A stretch of 49,969 bases of DNA. Source: Shewanella abyssi. GTDB taxonomy: Bacteria; Pseudomonadota; Gammaproteobacteria; Enterobacterales; Shewanellaceae. Of the stretch, positions 46,520 to 49,969 are shown one piece after another (within the stretch, counting starts at the first letter, position 1; the number at the start of each line of letters is the position of its first letter). The notes under the pieces are model-generated. The model was not told the DNA's origin and ran no database searches. It saw only the letters and a list, made by a program, of their open reading frames with translations. The position numbers and the translations under genes were made by a program. Where the stretch lies: the NCBI RefSeq assembly GCF_023284025.1, contig NZ_JAKIKR010000038.1:1-49969 (forward strand). The letters are read 5' to 3'.

Positions 46520-49500
46520 ATGTTAAAGAATAAGCTCACCCCGCTATACGCAGCCATCGCACTTAGTTTTAGTATTCCCAGTTTAGCGGAAGAAGATAAG
46601 CAAGCGTGGCAAGTCAATGCACCAGAAAACGCGCCGCTAGAGCAGATTAAAATAGAGGTTAATGAAGGCACGTGGATGAACGTCAGCGTCAGCCCTGACG
46701 GTAAGCATGTACTGTTCGATCTACTTGGAGACATCTATCAAATTCCTATGGACGGTGGCGAAGCTAAGCCCTTGGCGAGCGGTATTGCTTGGCAGATGCA
46801 GCCCGTCTACAGCCCTGACGGCAAGTATATTGCGTTTACATCAGATGAAGATGGCGGCGATAACATCTGGATCATGGAAGCCGATGGTAGCAACCCTCGC
46901 CCAGTCACCACAGAAACATTCCGCCTGTTAAACAGCCCTGCGTGGAGCCCTGACGGACAATATCTCGTTGCCCGTAAACATTATACTGGTAGCCGTAGTT
47001 TAGGCGCTGGTGAAGTGTGGATGTACCACGTTGCCGGTGGTGAAGGTGTTAAGTTAACTAAGAGACCGAATGAGCAAAAAGACCTGGGCGAACCCGCATA
47101 TTCACCCGATGGGCGTTACATCTACTTTAGCCAAGACGCGACGCCAGGAAAAACCTTCCACTACTCAAAAGATTCAGTGAAAGGCATTTATAAAATCAAA
47201 CGTTACGATACTGAAACTGGCGACATTGAAGTGCTTATTCAAGGTACTGGTGGCGCAATTCGTCCAACACCAAGCCCTGATGGTGAAAAACTTGCTTATA
47301 TTAAGCGTGATGGTTTTCAATCATCACTCTATTTACTCGATCTAAAATCCGGTAAAACCGAGAAACTTTACGGCGACCTAGATCGTGACATGCAAGAAAC
47401 CTGGGCCATTCACGGTGTATATCCAACCATGAGCTGGACTGCAGATAACCAAGAGATCGTATTCTGGGCCAAGGGTAAAATTAACAAACTTGAAGTTGAA
47501 TCTAAGACCGTCGAGCAGATCCCCTTCACGGTTAAGTCGGAACGCGCAGTGCAACCCGCTGTTCGCTTCCAACAAGATCTGGATAAAGATGTCTTCGATG
47601 TGAAGATGCTACGAATGGCGCAAGTCTCGCCAGACGGTAAAAAAGTCGCTTTCGAAGCCCTCGGTAAGATTTGGGTCAAGAGCCTGCCTGATGGGAAAAT
47701 GGGGCGTTTAACCAAGCTCGACAGTGATCTTCGTGAACTGTTCCCACAATGGTCTCGAGATGGAAAACGTATTGTATTCACCACCTGGGATGATCAACAG
47801 CAAGGCACAGTCAGCTTAGCAAGGGTACGTAATAAACGCGTAAAAGTACTGACTAAAGAGCCTGGTAAATACGTGGAACCCACCTTCTCTCCAGACGGCG
47901 AAACCATTGTTTACCGTAAAGCCAAAGGCGGATATATCACGCCACGAACATGGTCACAGGAAACAGGTCTGTACCAAGTCGATGTTGATGGCGATAACAA
48001 TACTAAGATAACCGCTTCCGGCTATCAGCCACAATTTGGCGCAGACAATAAACGCGTCTACTTTATGGAAAGTGATGAAACGCCACAACTAGCCTCTATT
48101 GGCTTGAACGGTTTCGAGAAGAGAGTCCACTACACCAGTAAACACGCCACAGAGTTTAGAGTTTCACCTGACGGTAAACAGCTCGCTTTTGCAGAACGCT
48201 TTAAGGTTTTTGTGACCCCTTTTGCTAAGCATGGCGAAACCGTGGAGATAGGCCCTAAGGCCAGCAACTTACCAGTAGCCCAACTTAGCGTTCGCGCTGG
48301 TGAAAGCATCAGTTGGAATAACAGCAACGACCAGCTTTACTGGACGCTTGGCCCAGAGCTATATCAGGTTAAAGTCGATACTCAATACAGCGAACAAGCT
48401 GAAGATACCAAAGTAGAACCGACAATTACCGATCTGGGTTTCACCAACAAAGCTGATGTTCCACGTGGAACAATTGCCTTTGTTGGTGGCAGGATTATCA
48501 CCATGGAAAATGATCAGGTCATCGAAAACGGCACTGTTATCGTAAAAGATAATCACATTATTAGTGTTGGTTCAGCCGCTGTCATCGATATTCCTAGTGA
48601 CGCCAAAGTCATCGACATTAAAGGCAAGACGCTAATGCCGGGTCTGTTTGATGCCCATGCTCATGGCGCTCAAGGTGAAAGCGAAATTATTCCGCAACAA
48701 AACTGGGAGCTCTACTCTAACCTGTCCCTTGGTGTCACGGCGATTCATGATCCATCAAATGACACTAGCGAAATTTTTGCTGCATCAGAGCAACAAAAAG
48801 CAGGTAACATCGCCGGTCCGCGTATCTTCTCAACCGGAACCATCTTGTATGGTGCCAATGCACCTGGCTATACATCGCATATCGATTCGTTAGATGACGC
48901 TAAATTCCATCTAGAGCGCCTAAAGAAAGTCGGTGCTTTTAGCGTGAAGAGTTACAACCAGCCAAGACGAAATCAACGTCAACAAGTTATCGCAGCTGCT
49001 CGTGAACTTGAAATGATGGTGGTACCTGAGGGCGGAAGCTTGCTGCAACATAACCTTACTATGATTGCCGACGGTCACACAGGTATTGAACATTCGCTAC
49101 CTGCGGCAAATATCTATAGCGATATAAAACAGTTCTGGAGTCAAACCGAGGTAGGTTATACACCAACATTGGTGGTTGCTTATGGTGGCATATCTGGAGA
49201 AAACTACTGGTACGATAAAACAGATGTTTGGGCTCACCCTCGCCTTTCAATGTATGTGCCATCCGATATTTTGGATGCGCGTTCAATGCGTCGCCCTACT
49301 GCGCCCGATGAACATTACAACCATTTCAATGTTGCCCGTGTTGCCAATGAACTGAATGACATTGGAGTTAAGCCAAACATTGGTGCTCACGGTCAGCGAG
49401 AAGGTTTAGCTGCTCATTGGGAGATGTGGATGTTTGCTCAAGGCGGAATGAGTAATCTTGAAGTGCTAAAAACAGCAACCATTAATCCAGCCAAGCACTT

Positions 49501-49714
49501 TGCCATGGATCATCAAATTGGTTCAATCAAGCAAGGTAAATTAGCTGACTTGATTGTTATCGACGGCAACCCTCTTGAAGATATTCGAGTAACCGATCGG
49601 GTCACTTACACCATGGTGAACGGTAAACTATACAATGCCGAAACCATGGACCAGTTAAATGGCGGTGCTAAAAACAGCGGAAAACAGAGAAAGCCGTTCT
49701 TTTTTGAAAAATGA
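46520..49714 (+). CDS. Secreted TolB-like beta-propeller/amidohydrolase fusion protein
   Basis: A 1064-aa exported protein (signal LTPLYAAIALSFSIPSLA). Residues about 30-630 hold many PD40/TolB-type repeats marked by SPDGK..., for example SVSPDGKHVLFDL, YSPDGKYIAFTSDE and FSPDGETIVYRKA. Residues about 655-1050 form an amidohydrolase domain. Metal-binding HAH lies at about 713-715 in GLFDAHAHG, with further His in GIEHSLP and GAHGQREG, and the end LADLIVIDGNPLEDI. Similar to imidazolonepropionase-like exoproteins of Alteromonadales; substrate unknown. ATG at 46520 gives a clean signal peptide; an earlier ATG at 46478 adds a polar tail. A parS site is embedded in the reading frame. Confidence 0.88.
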   Translation: MLKNKLTPLYAAIALSFSIPSLAEEDKQAWQVNAPENAPLEQIKIEVNEGTWMNVSVSPDGKHVLFDLLGDIYQIPMDGGEAKPLASGIAWQMQPVYSPDGKYIAFTSDEDGGDNIWIMEADGSNPRPVTTETFRLLNSPAWSPDGQYLVARKHYTGSRSLGAGEVWMYHVAGGEGVKLTKRPNEQKDLGEPAYSPDGRYIYFSQDATPGKTFHYSKDSVKGIYKIKRYDTETGDIEVLIQGTGGAIRPTPSPDGEKLAYIKRDGFQSSLYLLDLKSGKTEKLYGDLDRDMQETWAIHGVYPTMSWTADNQEIVFWAKGKINKLEVESKTVEQIPFTVKSERAVQPAVRFQQDLDKDVFDVKMLRMAQVSPDGKKVAFEALGKIWVKSLPDGKMGRLTKLDSDLRELFPQWSRDGKRIVFTTWDDQQQGTVSLARVRNKRVKVLTKEPGKYVEPTFSPDGETIVYRKAKGGYITPRTWSQETGLYQVDVDGDNNTKITASGYQPQFGADNKRVYFMESDETPQLASIGLNGFEKRVHYTSKHATEFRVSPDGKQLAFAERFKVFVTPFAKHGETVEIGPKASNLPVAQLSVRAGESISWNNSNDQLYWTLGPELYQVKVDTQYSEQAEDTKVEPTITDLGFTNKADVPRGTIAFVGGRIITMENDQVIENGTVIVKDNHIISVGSAAVIDIPSDAKVIDIKGKTLMPGLFDAHAHGAQGESEIIPQQNWELYSNLSLGVTAIHDPSNDTSEIFAASEQQKAGNIAGPRIFSTGTILYGANAPGYTSHIDSLDDAKFHLERLKKVGAFSVKSYNQPRRNQRQQVIAAARELEMMVVPEGGSLLQHNLTMIADGHTGIEHSLPAANIYSDIKQFWSQTEVGYTPTLVVAYGGISGENYWYDKTDVWAHPRLSMYVPSDILDARSMRRPTAPDEHYNHFNVARVANELNDIGVKPNIGAHGQREGLAAHWEMWMFAQGGMSNLEVLKTATINPAKHFAMDHQIGSIKQGKLADLIVIDGNPLEDIRVTDRVTYTMVNGKLYNAETMDQLNGGAKNSGKQRKPFFFEK
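48457..48472. promoter_or_regulatory. parS chromosome-partition site 2, inside a gene
   Basis: TGTTCCACGTGGAACA is a perfect 16-bp palindrome. It lies in the amidohydrolase reading frame, where it encodes DVPRGT (from GAT GTT CCA CGT GGA ACA), in the linker between the propeller and amidohydrolase domains. Intragenic parS sites are known in other bacteria. Confidence 0.88.
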
Positions 49715-49824
49715 AATCATTTCTAATTTTAAAATCTAGCTAACTTAGCTATGACTTTTTAATTTGAGGAAAATTATTTTTTGAGCCAAAAACTCAATAA
49801 AATCTAAATTTTCAGTGTAAATAC

Positions 49825-49858
49825 AAAAAGGATGTTCCACGTGGAACATCCTTTTTTT
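49825..49858 (+). terminator. Intrinsic terminator that contains parS
   Basis: A 32-nt perfect palindrome (arms 49825-49840 and 49841-49856) reads AAAAAGGATGTTCC, loop ACGT, GGAACATCCTTTTT, followed by further T residues to 49858. The stem, the small loop and the T run of seven form a textbook terminator for the amidohydrolase gene. The central 16 bp are parS site 3. The 110 bp between gene and hairpin are AT-rich with nothing else notable. Confidence 0.85.
49833..49848. promoter_or_regulatory. parS chromosome-partition site 3
   Basis: TGTTCCACGTGGAACA, identical to site 2, lies at the centre of the terminator palindrome, 119 bp after the amidohydrolase stop codon and 1.38 kb from site 2. 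Confidence 0.9.
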
Positions 49859-49859
49859 G

Positions 49860-49921
49860 TTCTAGGTTCTAGGTTCTAGGTTCTAGGTTCTAGGTTCTAG
49901 GTTCTAGGTTCTAGGTTCTAG
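49860..49921. repeat. Perfect 7-bp tandem repeat (TTCTAGG)
   Basis: Eight identical copies of TTCTAGG plus a six-base partial copy run without a mismatch, beginning one base after the terminator T tract. Each unit contains CTAG, which is rare in many gammaproteobacterial genomes. The array is non-coding. The remaining bases to 49969 show no feature. Confidence 0.95.
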
Positions 49922-49969
49922 CAAAGCATAAAATCAACATCAAAAGCCAAAGGGTGTTTTCTGTTGATT

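Noticed and set aside
49860..49921. CRISPR array
   Set aside because: The 7-bp units are contiguous with no spacers, and no cas genes are nearby. It is a simple tandem repeat.

Overview
The window reads as chromosomal DNA from a Shewanella-type marine gammaproteobacterium. The evidence is gene order. yrdD-tsaC-hemF-aroE-yrdB/yrdA, smg-dprA-lysM/def-fmt-rsmB-trkA-trkH, pepQ-yigZ-trkH-hemG and fadBA follow the arrangement known from the origin-proximal region of Shewanella and, in part, E. coli. The species cannot be named from the sequence alone. Three copies of the ParB target parS (TGTTCCACGTGGAAC plus one base) lie in the last 4.1 kb, which fits a position close to oriC.

Layout. 1-385 carries the twin P1/P2 promoters of an rRNA operon firing leftwards out of the window, plus a promoter for yrdA. 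386-4434 holds a gamma-carbonic anhydrase-like gene and a leftward set for shikimate, haem and tRNA t6A synthesis. 4559-6331 is an M9-type collagenase-like lipoprotein. 6538-15067 is the conserved smg-dprA-lysM (left) and def-fmt-rsmB-trkA-trkH (right) block. 15137-18475 is accessory: a serine hydrolase with a divergent LysR regulator, then a second HemG-like flavodoxin with a divergent cysteine-containing ArsR regulator. 18555-22741 is hemG, a second trkH, yigZ and pepQ, all leftward.

22867-34137 is the most unusual region. Nine tightly packed or overlapping leftward genes, with an AraC regulator upstream, sit between pepQ and fadBA, which are direct neighbours in many relatives. They encode a LuxE-like acyl-protein synthetase, an IscU-like scaffold, a NifS/IscS-like cysteine desulfurase, a fatty-acyl-AMP ligase, an acyl carrier protein, a flavin monooxygenase, an RND/MMPL exporter, a LolA-like periplasmic protein and an outer-membrane barrel. 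The combination suggests synthesis and export of an acyl product, possibly with sulfur chemistry. I do not recognise it as a described pathway.

34576-37911 is fadBA, with a PsrA-like palindrome and a CRP-like site upstream. 37972-42829 is a leftward cluster of lipoproteins (two LPP20-like, one FlgT-C-like), an anchored protein and an MltC-like transglycosylase, possibly an uncharacterised envelope assembly. The right end has a GNAT acetyltransferase, a B12-binding radical SAM protein, tusA and a large beta-propeller/amidohydrolase exoprotein. It closes with a parS site built into an intrinsic terminator, followed by a perfect 7-bp tandem repeat.
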